NCBI RefSeq assembly: GCF_038049935.1
Contig: NZ_CP145886.1
Location: 434,001 to 498,000 of the forward strand
Reading direction: 5' to 3'
DNA length: 64,000 bases
Source: Rossellomorea sp. y25
GTDB lineage: Bacteria > Bacillota > Bacilli > Bacillales > Bacillaceae_B
Part shown: positions 16,534 through 25,342 of the stretch, piece by piece
How the letters are laid out: the number at the start of each line of letters is the position of its first letter
Numbering within the stretch: position 1 is the first letter of the stretch
Notes under the pieces: generated by a model
The model's database searches: none
Told to the model about the DNA's origin: nothing
What the model saw: the letters and a program-made list of their open reading frames with translations, nothing else
Program-made: the position numbers and the translations under genes

Positions 16534-17311
16534 AATTCACAAAGTATTTAATGAAGGGACACCTGACGAAAAAATCGCCCTTGATGACATCCAGCTGACT
16601 CTGAAACCAGGGGATTTCGTCACTGTGATTGGAAGTAACGGAGCTGGGAAATCGACATTGATGAACATCGTTTCAGGTGTGCTTCTGCCAGATATCGGAA
16701 ATGTTCTCATCGATGATCATGACGTCTCGAAGGTTTCCGAGTATAAACGATCAAAGCTCATCGGTCGCGTGTTCCAGGATCCCATGGCAGGAACGGCGCC
16801 TTCCATGACCATAGAAGAAAACCTTGCTATGGCGTATTCACGAAATCGTACGCGTACCTTTAAAATGGGGGTAACCAAAAAACGGAGAGTGTTTTTCAAA
16901 GAAGTACTGGAAACTCTTCACTTAGGGTTAGAAAACCGATTGAATGCAAAGGTAGGATTATTATCAGGCGGGGAAAGGCAAGCGCTCTCTCTACTGATGG
17001 CGACATTTACCGAGCCGTCGATCTTATTGCTGGATGAGCATACGGCGGCATTGGATCCTGCTAGAGCTGATCTGATTACAAACCTGACAAAAGAGATTGT
17101 AGAGAAGTATAAGCTCACGACCTTAATGGTGACCCATAACATGCAGCAGGCGCTTGACCTTGGCAACCGATTGATCATGATGGATAAAGGTCAAATCATA
17201 TTAGAGGTAAATGAAGAAGAGAAGAAGCACCTCACAGTCGAAGGACTTCTACATGAATTCCAACGGATCCGTGGAAGCAAACTCGCAAGCGACCGGGCAC
17301 TTCTTTCATAA
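16517..17311 (+). CDS. ABC transporter ATP-binding protein
   Basis: The ATPase subunit of the importer, about 264 residues. It has Walker A GSNGAGKSTL, the signature LLSGGERQAL and Walker B ILLLDEHTAALD, with the switch histidine in VTHNM. Three in-frame starts exist: ATG 16499, GTG 16508 and GTG 16517. The last has AAAGGGTGA at about 8 bp and gives the shortest overlap (17 bp) with the permease gene, so it is preferred. A strong terminator follows. Confidence 0.87.
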   Translation: MLQLNRIHKVFNEGTPDEKIALDDIQLTLKPGDFVTVIGSNGAGKSTLMNIVSGVLLPDIGNVLIDDHDVSKVSEYKRSKLIGRVFQDPMAGTAPSMTIEENLAMAYSRNRTRTFKMGVTKKRRVFFKEVLETLHLGLENRLNAKVGLLSGGERQALSLLMATFTEPSILLLDEHTAALDPARADLITNLTKEIVEKYKLTTLMVTHNMQQALDLGNRLIMMDKGQIILEVNEEEKKHLTVEGLLHEFQRIRGSKLASDRALLS

Positions 17312-17328
17312 GATTAACAACCTTCTAC

Positions 17329-17362
17329 AAAAAGCAACGGGACTTTGTTCCGTTGCTTTTTT
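17329..17362 (+). terminator. Terminator of the ABC importer operon
   Basis: AAAAAGCAACGG (17329-17340) pairs with CCGTTGCTTTTTT (17350-17362), ending in a T-run. Confidence 0.9.
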
Positions 17363-17411
17363 GTGTTTGGAATATTTTAATTGTTTATCTGGAAGGGAGT
17401 CGCCTAGCGTT

Positions 17412-17512
17412 GGCGGCTAGAGGCTCGAGGTCATAAGTCAAACTTACCAAGAAGGCAAAAGACGCCTTTCCGGCAAGTTTGACTTATGCTTGTCGCCTCT
17501 GAGCAAGCCGCC
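17412..17512. repeat. About 100-bp palindromic repeat (family A, copy 1)
   Basis: An imperfect palindrome. The ends GGCGGCT and AGCCGCC pair, then AGGC/GCCT, then GTCAAACTT/AAGTTTGAC, then AAGGC/GCCTT around a small loop. It shares the ends and blocks such as CTCGAGGTCATAAGTCAA with the copy at 32947-33047. No protein is encoded. It fills most of the gap between the importer terminator and the thioesterase promoter. Confidence 0.82.
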
Positions 17513-17525
17513 TTCGCATTTGAGT

Positions 17526-17566
17526 GAGGGACGGACCTTCGGCTTCGCCGATAGGTCCGTCCCTCT
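17526..17566. repeat. GGGACGGACC inverted repeat (hairpin)
   Basis: GAGGGACGGACCT and AGGTCCGTCCCTC form a 13-bp stem. An inner stem TCGGC/GCCGA closes a 3-nt loop. The same decamer recurs at several places in the window, including the ends of thrB and the helicase gene. Confidence 0.85.
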
Positions 17567-17609
17567 GCATAACTTATATTAATATAATATTTTAAATTTT
17601 AACAATTTA

Positions 17610-17654
17610 TTGACTATTTATAAAACAAAATGTTATTATATCGTTGAATTAACG
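17610..17654 (+). promoter_or_regulatory. Promoter and operator of the thioesterase-PheDH operon
   Basis: TTGACT (17610-17615) and TATTAT (17634-17639) at 18 bp spacing form a sigma-A promoter. CGTTGAATTAACG (17642-17654) directly follows and is the best palindrome of the shared operator family. A weak CodY-like stretch (10 of 15) precedes the -35. Confidence 0.72.
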
Positions 17655-17697
17655 TTATATAAAAATATATAATTTGTTGGTTTAAAGGGGGAAAGCA

Positions 17698-18093
17698 ATG
17701 AAGTCTGGATTAGCAGAAGGACATACGGCAGTCGTCACGACAGAAGTAATCCCCAGCATGTATGCCCAGTTTGAAGGAAACGTCGTACATCCTGTGTATT
17801 CAACCGTCTCGATGGTTTACCACATGGAATGGGCATCGAGAAAAATCATTCTACCCTATTTAGAAGAACATGAAGAAGGTATGGGAGCCAAAGTGAACGT
17901 TGAGCATATGGCTCCGGCGAAAATCGGTTCCTCTCTTGAAATTAAAGCGAGCGTTATTAAATATGAACGAAATATCATCGTAACCGAAGTGACTGTCAGA
18001 GATAGAGAGAGTGACAGACTCATTGGAAAAGGTGAAGTAAAGCAAGTGGTCCTGCCAAAAGAAAAAATCAAAGAAAGAATAAAAGAAAACTAG
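17698..18093 (+). CDS. Hotdog-fold thioesterase (FlK-like)
   Basis: A 131-residue single hotdog-domain protein. Its layout HPVYSTVSMVYHMEWASR followed by VNVEHMAPAKIG resembles fluoroacetyl-CoA-thioesterase-type proteins, with a Ser/Thr, Glu and His in the expected order. It heads an operon that continues with phenylalanine dehydrogenase 45 bp downstream. The likely role is hydrolysis of an acyl-CoA from this pathway, for example releasing CoA from phenylacetyl-CoA or dead-end ring intermediates. The substrate is inferred from context only. Confidence 0.75.
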   Translation: MKSGLAEGHTAVVTTEVIPSMYAQFEGNVVHPVYSTVSMVYHMEWASRKIILPYLEEHEEGMGAKVNVEHMAPAKIGSSLEIKASVIKYERNIIVTEVTVRDRESDRLIGKGEVKQVVLPKEKIKERIKEN

Positions 18094-18137
18094 TTTTGAC
18101 CACTTCTTGAATAAGAATGTAAAAGGAGGAAGCTTTA

Positions 18138-19307
18138 GTGCCTAACGTAACGACAAAAATGAAAGCGGTTCCAACGAGAGAGCTTGTGGGGGGAATAGAA
18201 ATGGATATGTTTCAGAAAATACAAAATCATGAGCAGGTTGTATTCTGCAACGATGAAGAAACAGGACTCAAAGCCATCATCGCCATACATAATACCACTC
18301 TCGGCCCTGCACTGGGCGGATGTCGAATGAGACCTTATGCATCAGTGGATGAAGCATTGGAGGACGTTTTACGTTTATCAAAAGGAATGACTTACAAATG
18401 TGCCGCGGCCGATGTGGACTTTGGAGGAGGAAAAGCGGTTATTATCGGGGATCCTGAAAAAGACAAACATCCGGAACTGTTCCGTGCCTTCGGTCAATTC
18501 GTTGAATCCCTTAACGGACGATTCTATACAGGGACAGACATGGGGACCACGCCTGAAGATTTTGTTTATGCATTAAAAGAAACGAATTGTATTGTAGGCG
18601 TTAATGAAGAGTACGGAGGTAGTGGAGATTCATCCATCCCGACTGCCATGGGAGTGATCTACGGCTTGCAGGCAACCAACCAAAACGTGTGGGGTTCAAA
18701 GGATCTTCATGGAAAAAGCTACGCCATTCAAGGGTTGGGAAAAGTGGGATATAAGGTAGCCGAGCGTCTACTGGAAGAGGGAGCGGACCTCTACGTAACG
18801 GATATTAGCCAGAAATCCATCGATCAGTTGGTTTCCAAGGCGAAAAGTATGGGAGCAGCGATCAAGGTCGTAGGCGGGGATGAAATCTACTCAGTTGATG
18901 CGGATGTATTCATACCATGTGCAATTGGCGGGATCATCAACGATCATACGATTGATCAGCTGAAAGTAAAAGCGGTTGTAGGATCTGCCAACAACCAATT
19001 ATTGGACCTGTCTCATGGAATGCAGCTGCATGAAAAAGGGATTCTTTACGCACCTGATTACATCGTCAATGCAGGCGGATTGATTCAAGTAGCTGACGAA
19101 TTATACGAACCTAACAAAGAACGCGTACTCCAAAAAACAAGTGCCATCTATAACAGCCTCCAGAATATTTACCTGCAATCAGAAAACCAGCACATGACCA
19201 CAGTCGAAGCAGCCAATCGTTTCTGTGAAGACCGCATTCATTCACGCACAAGAAGAAACAGCTTTTTCTCCCACGCAAAACGTCCGAAATGGTCGGTTAG
19301 GACATAA
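18138..19307 (+). CDS. pdh: Phenylalanine dehydrogenase
   Basis: A 389-residue member of the Glu/Leu/Phe/Val dehydrogenases. It closely resembles known Bacillaceae phenylalanine dehydrogenases: [27 protein letters not shown] (read as two blocks), the catalytic lysine in [13 protein letters not shown], the [14 protein letters not shown] segment where leucine enzymes differ, the GLGKVG NAD motif, and the C-terminal RNSFF-(S)-RPKW. It oxidatively deaminates Phe to phenylpyruvate with NAD+. It sits between the thioesterase and the 2-oxoacid dehydrogenase genes, which fits phenylpyruvate being oxidised next. Confidence 0.92.
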   Translation: MPNVTTKMKAVPTRELVGGIEMDMFQKIQNHEQVVFCNDEETGLKAIIAIHNTTLGPALGGCRMRPYASVDEALEDVLRLSKGMTYKCAAADVDFGGGKAVIIGDPEKDKHPELFRAFGQFVESLNGRFYTGTDMGTTPEDFVYALKETNCIVGVNEEYGGSGDSSIPTAMGVIYGLQATNQNVWGSKDLHGKSYAIQGLGKVGYKVAERLLEEGADLYVTDISQKSIDQLVSKAKSMGAAIKVVGGDEIYSVDADVFIPCAIGGIINDHTIDQLKVKAVVGSANNQLLDLSHGMQLHEKGILYAPDYIVNAGGLIQVADELYEPNKERVLQKTSAIYNSLQNIYLQSENQHMTTVEAANRFCEDRIHSRTRRNSFFSHAKRPKWSVRT

Positions 19308-19363
19308 AAAAGCAAATCAAGAGTTTACCGTAACGACAAAAAAGCACCACAAGAGGTGATGAA

Positions 19364-20428
19364 ATGATCGAGGAATTTAAATTGGTTCAGGTAATTGATC
19401 AACAAGGAGAATTACTTCAATGGGAGTATGAAAAGGATATTTCAGAAGACTTGGCCCGTACATTTTATCGGCATTTAATCAGGATCCGTACCTTTGATAG
19501 GAAGGCGGTGAGTCTCCAACGTCAGGGAAGGATCGGGACGTATGCTCCTTATGAAGGACAGGAGGCGTCCCAGGTGGGGAGCGCACTTGCCCTAAAGGAC
19601 AAAGACTGGTTATTCCCATCCTATCGTGATCATGGCGCAACCATGACATTCGGACATTCCCTGCTTCATATCCTCCTATTCTGGAAAGGTCGGAATGAAG
19701 GATGTGTGCCCCCGGAAGGAAAGAATATTTTCACTCCCGGTATTCCGATAGCGACCCAGCTTCCACATGCGGTAGGGGCGGCTTATGCGGAGAAGAGAAA
19801 AGGAACACGTAATGCAGCCATTGTTTATTTTGGAGATGGTGCCACTTCAGAGGGTGATTTCCATGAAGGATTGAACCTGGCAAGCGTCTGGGAGGCCCCG
19901 GTTGTCTTTTTTAATCAAAATAACCACTATGCCATATCCGTTCCCATGCACAAGCAAATGAAAACGAAAACCATTGCCCAGAAGGCTCTTGCCTATGACA
20001 TTCCAAGTGTTCGAATCGACGGCAATGATATTTTTGCTGTTTATTTTGAAACGTTGAAAGCATTGGAGAGAGCGAGAAATGGGGACGGACCTACCTTGAT
20101 CGAGTCCGTGACGTGGAGATATGGTGCCCACACGACTGCCGATGATCCGACCAAATACCGTGATCAGCTGGAAAGTGAGAGCCGTCGCAGGGAGAACGAT
20201 CCTGTTGATCGCTTAACGAGATTCATGAAGCATAAAGGCTGGATCGATGAAGAGTGGATGACGTCTGTTCAAAAGGAATGTGCGAAGGAAGTGGATCTTG
20301 CCGTCGAGGAGTTAGAAGCCTATCCAGCAGCAGATCCGAGTGTGATCTTTGATTATGTGTTTGCCACCCCAACGTGGACGATTCAAGAACAAAAAGAAAA
20401 GCTCCTTGAGCTATTGAGAGGTGAGTAG
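19364..20428 (+). CDS. 2-oxoacid dehydrogenase E1 alpha subunit
   Basis: Thiamine-diphosphate-dependent E1 alpha, 354 residues. The TPP motif GDGATSEGDFHEGLN is at residues 157-171, with NQNNHYAIS after it and the phosphorylation-loop-like YRYGAHTTADDP region (read as RYGAHTTADD). It follows phenylalanine dehydrogenase after 56 bp and is coupled to E1 beta. Family members include pyruvate and branched-chain enzymes. The neighbours point to phenylpyruvate as a substrate, giving phenylacetyl-CoA directly. That specificity is inferred. Confidence 0.87.
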   Translation: MIEEFKLVQVIDQQGELLQWEYEKDISEDLARTFYRHLIRIRTFDRKAVSLQRQGRIGTYAPYEGQEASQVGSALALKDKDWLFPSYRDHGATMTFGHSLLHILLFWKGRNEGCVPPEGKNIFTPGIPIATQLPHAVGAAYAEKRKGTRNAAIVYFGDGATSEGDFHEGLNLASVWEAPVVFFNQNNHYAISVPMHKQMKTKTIAQKALAYDIPSVRIDGNDIFAVYFETLKALERARNGDGPTLIESVTWRYGAHTTADDPTKYRDQLESESRRRENDPVDRLTRFMKHKGWIDEEWMTSVQKECAKEVDLAVEELEAYPAADPSVIFDYVFATPTWTIQEQKEKLLELLRGE

Positions 20429-20429
20429 A

Positions 20430-21425
20430 ATGAGCACCTTAACAAAAATGAAGACGCTGACGATGGTTCAAGCCATCACGGACGGTATGAGGGTGATGCT
20501 TGAGGAAAACGAGGATGTCCTATTGATGGGTGAAGACATCGGAACGAATGGTGGTGTGTTTCGGGCAACGGACGGTCTTCAACAGGAATTTGGGGAAGAC
20601 AGGGTTCTCGATACACCTTTAAGTGAAGCAGGGTTTATTGGAGCGGCTATTGGTATGGGGTTAAACGGTTTTCGTCCTGTAGCTGAGGTCCAATTTCTGG
20701 GGTTCATCTATCCAGCATACGAACAGATCATGACCCATGCTTCCCGGTTGCGTTCCCGTACTCTTGGTCATTTCACCTGTCCATTGGTGATACGCGCTCC
20801 TTATGGTGCTGGAGTCAGAGCCCCTGAAATTCACTCCGATAGCACGGAAGCGCTATTTACACATATGCCGGGAATTAAAGTCGTTTGTCCCGCAACACCG
20901 TATGATGCGAAGGGACTGTTGATTGCTGCCATTGAAGATCCGGATCCCGTTCTCTTCTTGGAGCCTATGAGATGCTACCGATCTTCACGTGAAGAAGTAC
21001 CGGAGGAAAAGTATACGGTGGAAATCGGGAAAGGAAAAGTAGTCAAGGAAGGTGAAGATGTCACGATCATCGCATGGGGGGCCATGGTGAAGATAGCTGA
21101 GGATGCTGCTAAGGAAGCGACAGGTAAAGGCATTTCCTGCGAAGTGCTTGATCTAAGGACACTCTATCCCCTGGATAAGGACCTCATTTCAAGTTCTGTC
21201 CAGAAAACGGGAAGAACCGTGATCGTCCATGAAGCCCATGCCACCGGTGGAGTCGGAAATGATGTGCTGGCGATTATCAATGACACATCCTTTTTATATC
21301 AAAAAGCGCCGACTGAACGGGTGACTGGATTCGATACCCCTGTTCCTTATTTCGGATTTGAAGATTTCTATCTACCTGACAGCAAACGTGTATTAGCTGC
21401 AGTGGAAAAAGTAGCACGCTATTAG
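20430..21425 (+). CDS. 2-oxoacid dehydrogenase E1 beta subunit
   Basis: E1 beta, about 331 residues, with GEDIGTNGGVFRATDGL, DTPLSEAGFIGAAIG and HEAHATGGVGNDV, the standard transketolase-type blocks. The ATG at 20430 lies 1 bp after the E1 alpha stop and has GAGGTGA just upstream. A GTG at 20421 is in frame but would overlap E1 alpha with poor spacing. It forms the alpha2-beta2 decarboxylase with the preceding gene product. Confidence 0.88.
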   Translation: MSTLTKMKTLTMVQAITDGMRVMLEENEDVLLMGEDIGTNGGVFRATDGLQQEFGEDRVLDTPLSEAGFIGAAIGMGLNGFRPVAEVQFLGFIYPAYEQIMTHASRLRSRTLGHFTCPLVIRAPYGAGVRAPEIHSDSTEALFTHMPGIKVVCPATPYDAKGLLIAAIEDPDPVLFLEPMRCYRSSREEVPEEKYTVEIGKGKVVKEGEDVTIIAWGAMVKIAEDAAKEATGKGISCEVLDLRTLYPLDKDLISSSVQKTGRTVIVHEAHATGGVGNDVLAIINDTSFLYQKAPTERVTGFDTPVPYFGFEDFYLPDSKRVLAAVEKVARY

Positions 21426-21440
21426 ACAAGGAGGGAGTCC

Positions 21441-22625
21441 ATGGAAGTTAAGCTTCATGATATTGGGGAAGGCATGACCGAAGCCAATATCAATCACTTT
21501 CTTGTGAAAGTGGGAGATGTCGTAAAAGCCGATCAACCATTAGTAGAGGTTCAAACAGATAAAATGACTGCGGAGATTCCGGCACCTTTTTCAGGTGTGA
21601 TCAAGGAATTTACGGTAAGTGAAGGGGAAACGATTCCAGTGGGATCCACTGTTCTGTTAATGGATCATGAACAAGTGAAACAGACTGGAGGCGAGCGATC
21701 CATTTCACAAACAACTCAAGTGTTGAAGAAAAGAAGGATCCTTGCATCCCCGTATACGAGGAAAATAGCAAGGGAGAATGGTATCAACATAGAGGAAGTG
21801 GTTGGTTCCGGAGTGGGAGGCAGAATCCTTGATGAAGACATTTTCCTTTATATGAAAGGAGAAAGTCATACATCTCCACAGCCAGTGGAAGAATCTAAAT
21901 CCGTCACACCTGCAGCATCAAAAGAATCCGTCACAAAGACCATTCCTTTTCGAGGCAGACGCAAACAAATTGCTTCTAAAATGTCACAGTCACTCAGAAC
22001 GATCCCGCACTGTACCCATTTTGAAGAAATCGATGTTACGAATCTGCTATCCTGGAAAGATACCATGAAAGTGAGCGGCGGGTCCATTTCCGTTGGAGCT
22101 TATTTTATCAAAGCCATTTCTGTCTGTTTGAAAGAGTTTCCAATCTTCAATGCCCGTCTCAATGAACAGGAGGAGTGTGTCGAGCTCCAGTCCCATCACA
22201 ATATTGGAATCGCTGTAGATGCAGACGAAGGACTGATTGTCCCCGTCATAAAACATGTTGAAGGGAAAACAATGAAGGACATCCACAGAGAAATGAAGGC
22301 ATTGACCATTAACGCACAGGAAGGCAAGTTAACGATGAAAGATATCAAAGGCGGAACCTTCACGGTCAGTAACGTAGGGCCCCTGAACGGGTCGATCGGA
22401 GCCACTCCGATCATTAACGAACCGGAAGTTGCCCTCCTCGCTTTCCATAAGACGAAGAAACGCCCTATGGTGAATGATAAGGATGAAATTGTCGTCCGCT
22501 CCATGATGAATGTGTCTATGTCGTTTGACCACAGAGTGGTAGATGGCGGAACGGCCGTGAAGTTTACAAATCGATTACGGGATTTGATCGAACAGCCAGA
22601 GTCCATGCTTTTGGAGTTGATGTAA
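21441..22625 (+). CDS. 2-oxoacid dehydrogenase E2 acyltransferase
   Basis: The core acyltransferase, 394 residues. One lipoyl domain carries the modified lysine in QTDKMTAEIPAPFSG (K41). A peripheral-subunit-binding domain (ASPYTRKIARENGINIEEVVGSG, in two blocks) follows at about residues 107-140. The catalytic domain ends with the active-site SFDHRVVDGG. It lies 15 bp after E1 beta. A single lipoyl domain is usual for branched-chain-type complexes of Bacillaceae. Confidence 0.9.
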   Translation: MEVKLHDIGEGMTEANINHFLVKVGDVVKADQPLVEVQTDKMTAEIPAPFSGVIKEFTVSEGETIPVGSTVLLMDHEQVKQTGGERSISQTTQVLKKRRILASPYTRKIARENGINIEEVVGSGVGGRILDEDIFLYMKGESHTSPQPVEESKSVTPAASKESVTKTIPFRGRRKQIASKMSQSLRTIPHCTHFEEIDVTNLLSWKDTMKVSGGSISVGAYFIKAISVCLKEFPIFNARLNEQEECVELQSHHNIGIAVDADEGLIVPVIKHVEGKTMKDIHREMKALTINAQEGKLTMKDIKGGTFTVSNVGPLNGSIGATPIINEPEVALLAFHKTKKRPMVNDKDEIVVRSMMNVSMSFDHRVVDGGTAVKFTNRLRDLIEQPESMLLELM

Positions 22626-24053
22626 ATGGTAGTGGGAGAGATCACAGAAGATAAAGAGATTGTCGTCATCGGGGGAGGTCCAGGCGGCTATCATGCAGCC
22701 ATTCGAGCTGCGGGTTTAGGACTGAATGTGACGCTGATCGAAAGAGAAGAGCTGGGCGGGACCTGCTTGAATAAAGGCTGCATTCCATCAAAAGTCTTTA
22801 CCCATTTTGCCCAAGAATTCAAAAAGACGAAGCACCTGAAAGAGATGGGGATGGAGTTTGGGGAAGTAGAAGCAAATCTTTCTACTCTTCAAAGCTATAA
22901 AAATAAAAAAATCACACAGCTTCGAAAAGGTGTGGAATCCCTTTGTAAAGCGAATAAGATTGAGATCGTAAAGGGTTCTGCATCCTTCCTGTCAGAATCC
23001 CGCATTGGAGTTGAAAACGGTCATGAGTTTTCCCTCTTTAATTTCAAGCAGTCCATCGTCGCGACTGGTGGTGAATTTCATTACCCGGAGGGGATAGAAT
23101 TTGATTCGACTCTTGTACTGAAGGAGAGAGAAATTTTTCAGCTGGAGGAAATACCAGAGGAACTCATCGTATACGGGGGCGATTATATTTCCTTAGAGAT
23201 CGCGTCTGTTTTCTCCCTATTGGGCAGCAGCGTCACGCTTATTTTAAATGATGAATTTTCATTTGACTCTTCTATTTCAAAAGAGCTATTCAGGCAATTG
23301 AAAAAGCAGAAAATCAATGTGATCAAGAATTCGACCGTGCAAACTGCGAGCCAAACAGAAGGGAAAGTCATGGTGAGGCTGGACAAAGAGAACGGGGAAG
23401 TGGTTTCTTTGGAAGGCTCTCATTTTGTGGGGAGCGGAATAGTAAAGCCGAATATAAGCGACCTTGGCCTTGACCGTCTGGGCCTTGAGCTGACAGAAGA
23501 AGGCTATATCCATACGGATTATCAGGGAAGAACCTCCATTCCAACTATATGGGCGATCGGCGATGTAACGGAAGGTCCGTCCCTCGCAGTCAAAGCGATC
23601 AAACAGGGGAAGGCGGCTGCAGAGGCGATGGCTGGGCTAGAGGTGGAGGTAGATCTGCAGTTTGTGCCGACGGTGGTGCAGATGAGCCCGCCAATTGCGT
23701 GTGCGGGCCTTACCGAGGAGGAAGCACGAGAGGAAGGTTATTCGGTTAGAGTGAGTGAGAACCCTGTCAGAGGAAACGGGTACGCTCAGCTGACGGATGA
23801 AAAGGATGGATTCGTGAAAGTCGTGTCAGACAGTGAAACGGATTTGATTCTTGGGATTCATATAATGGGGATGGGAGCAGCCGAGTTGATCACCTCAGGG
23901 GTGCTTGGCCTTGAAATGGCAGCGAGAGATGAGGACTTTCGCTTTCCTGTGTATCCTCATCCAAGTATGAACGAAAGCTTATTAGAAGCGGTTGAAGGAT
24001 TAAAGGGAGACGCCGTGCACATGCCTCCCCGAAAAAAAGAGCTGGCGAGATAA
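22626..24053 (+). CDS. Dihydrolipoamide dehydrogenase E3-like flavoprotein
   Basis: A 475-residue FAD disulfide oxidoreductase starting directly after the E2 stop. The FAD motif IGGGPGGYHAAIRAA and the redox pair GGTCLNKGCIPSK (C47, C52) are intact, as is the C-terminal HPSMNE with the catalytic histidine. The NAD-binding glycine motif, normally GGGYIGLE, reads GGDYISLE at residues 184-191, with Asp and Ser replacing two glycines. It is the dedicated E3 of the complex by position, but its NAD handling may be altered. Confidence 0.87.
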   Translation: MVVGEITEDKEIVVIGGGPGGYHAAIRAAGLGLNVTLIEREELGGTCLNKGCIPSKVFTHFAQEFKKTKHLKEMGMEFGEVEANLSTLQSYKNKKITQLRKGVESLCKANKIEIVKGSASFLSESRIGVENGHEFSLFNFKQSIVATGGEFHYPEGIEFDSTLVLKEREIFQLEEIPEELIVYGGDYISLEIASVFSLLGSSVTLILNDEFSFDSSISKELFRQLKKQKINVIKNSTVQTASQTEGKVMVRLDKENGEVVSLEGSHFVGSGIVKPNISDLGLDRLGLELTEEGYIHTDYQGRTSIPTIWAIGDVTEGPSLAVKAIKQGKAAAEAMAGLEVEVDLQFVPTVVQMSPPIACAGLTEEEAREEGYSVRVSENPVRGNGYAQLTDEKDGFVKVVSDSETDLILGIHIMGMGAAELITSGVLGLEMAARDEDFRFPVYPHPSMNESLLEAVEGLKGDAVHMPPRKKELAR

Positions 24054-24105
24054 AGTGAGGGACACGCTTTTACGCAGAGAAGCGTTTAAGCTTTACTAGC
24101 GACTC

Positions 24106-24155
24106 TTGAGAAGTTCTAGAAAACTATTTAATATAATATTCAGAATAAATTAACG
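24106..24155 (+). promoter_or_regulatory. hppD promoter region with half-conserved operator
   Basis: A good -10 TATAAT is at 24132-24137; the possible -35 TTGAGA (24106-24111) is 20 bp away, longer than ideal. GAATAAATTAACG (24143-24155) keeps the right half AATTAACG of the shared palindrome. An AAGTTCTAGAAAACT stretch (24111-24125) is a weak CodY-like match (11 of 15). Confidence 0.5.
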
Positions 24156-24173
24156 TTTAATGGAGGGTTCAGG

Positions 24174-25289
24174 ATGCAAGAGAATGTAGCAAAAAAGCAG
24201 GTTAAAGTAGAAGATGTCTTCCCGGTAAGAGATGTCGATTATTTAGAGTATTATACGGGAAATGCAAAGCAGGCCGCCCACTTCTTCTGTACGGCATTCG
24301 GATTTAAGACCGTTGCCTATTCAGGACTGGAAACAGGAAATCGTGACACAGTATCCTATGTACTGCAACAAAATAAAGTACGATTGGTGATTACAGGAAG
24401 CCTGCACGAAGGCAGCCGGGTGTCCCAATTCGTGAAGCATCACGGGGACGGCATTAAAGATATCGCCCTTGTGGTGGATGATGTTGAAAAGGCTTACACT
24501 GGAGCGGTGTCCCGCGGCGCGATTGAAATCATGCCCCCTTCTACGCTCGAAGATGATAACGGAAAACTGAAAAAAGCCATCATTGGTACATACGGGGATA
24601 CGATTCACACCCTTGTAGAACGTAAAGATTATAAGGGGATCTTCATGCCAGGCTTTGAAAAGTATGATTCTTCGCTGAAAAATGAAGATGCAGGCATCAT
24701 CGCTGTCGATCATGTAGTAGGAAACGTGGAGCGCATGGAAGAGTGGGTGGAGTATTACGAAAAAGTGATGGGCTTTAAGGAAATGCGTCATTTTACGAAT
24801 GAAGATATTACAACAGAATACTCTGCCCTTATGTCGAAGGTGATGCATAACGGCGGTCGAATCAAATTCCCGATCAATGAGCCGGCCGAAGGAAAACGCA
24901 AATCACAAATCCAGGAATACCTTGAATTCTATGGTGGTCCCGGCGTTCAGCATATTGCCATCTTAACCGAAGACATCGTGAAAACAGTCGGTATTTTAAA
25001 AGAAAACGGGGTGGAATTCCTTAACACGCCGGATTCCTATTACGACATGCTTTCAGAGCGTGTAGGGGAAATCGACGAAGAGATTTCTAAAATCAAAGAG
25101 TTGAATATTTTAGTAGACCGTGATGACGAAGGCTACCTGCTTCAAATTTTCACAAAACCAATCGTGGACCGTCCAACCCTATTCATTGAAGTGATTCAAC
25201 GAAAAGGTGCAAGAGGATTCGGAGAAGGAAACTTCAAAGCATTATTCGAATCCATCGAGCGGGAGCAGGAACGCAGAGGAAACCTATAA
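24174..25289 (+). CDS. hppD: 4-hydroxyphenylpyruvate dioxygenase
   Basis: A 371-residue Fe(II) dioxygenase that turns 4-hydroxyphenylpyruvate into homogentisate. Two VOC-type repeats are visible. Metal ligands are expected at H180 (AVDHVVGN), H260 (GVQHIAI) and E339 (LFIEVIQRKG), all present. It starts behind a GGAGGG ribosome site and begins the tyrosine branch: aminotransferase, flavin reductase, FAH-type hydrolase and homogentisate dioxygenase follow. The C-terminal FGEGNFKALFESIE helix is typical. Confidence 0.96.
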   Translation: MQENVAKKQVKVEDVFPVRDVDYLEYYTGNAKQAAHFFCTAFGFKTVAYSGLETGNRDTVSYVLQQNKVRLVITGSLHEGSRVSQFVKHHGDGIKDIALVVDDVEKAYTGAVSRGAIEIMPPSTLEDDNGKLKKAIIGTYGDTIHTLVERKDYKGIFMPGFEKYDSSLKNEDAGIIAVDHVVGNVERMEEWVEYYEKVMGFKEMRHFTNEDITTEYSALMSKVMHNGGRIKFPINEPAEGKRKSQIQEYLEFYGGPGVQHIAILTEDIVKTVGILKENGVEFLNTPDSYYDMLSERVGEIDEEISKIKELNILVDRDDEGYLLQIFTKPIVDRPTLFIEVIQRKGARGFGEGNFKALFESIEREQERRGNL

Positions 25290-25342
25290 AAATAAAAAAA
25301 TAGATAGATAGAACATATATAACGGGGGTCAAAGGACCGGTC

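Noticed and set aside
20082..20091. GGGACGGACC in the E1 alpha gene as a repeat insertion
   Set aside because: It encodes the NGDGPT block, which is conserved in E1 alpha proteins, so chance plus protein constraint explains it.
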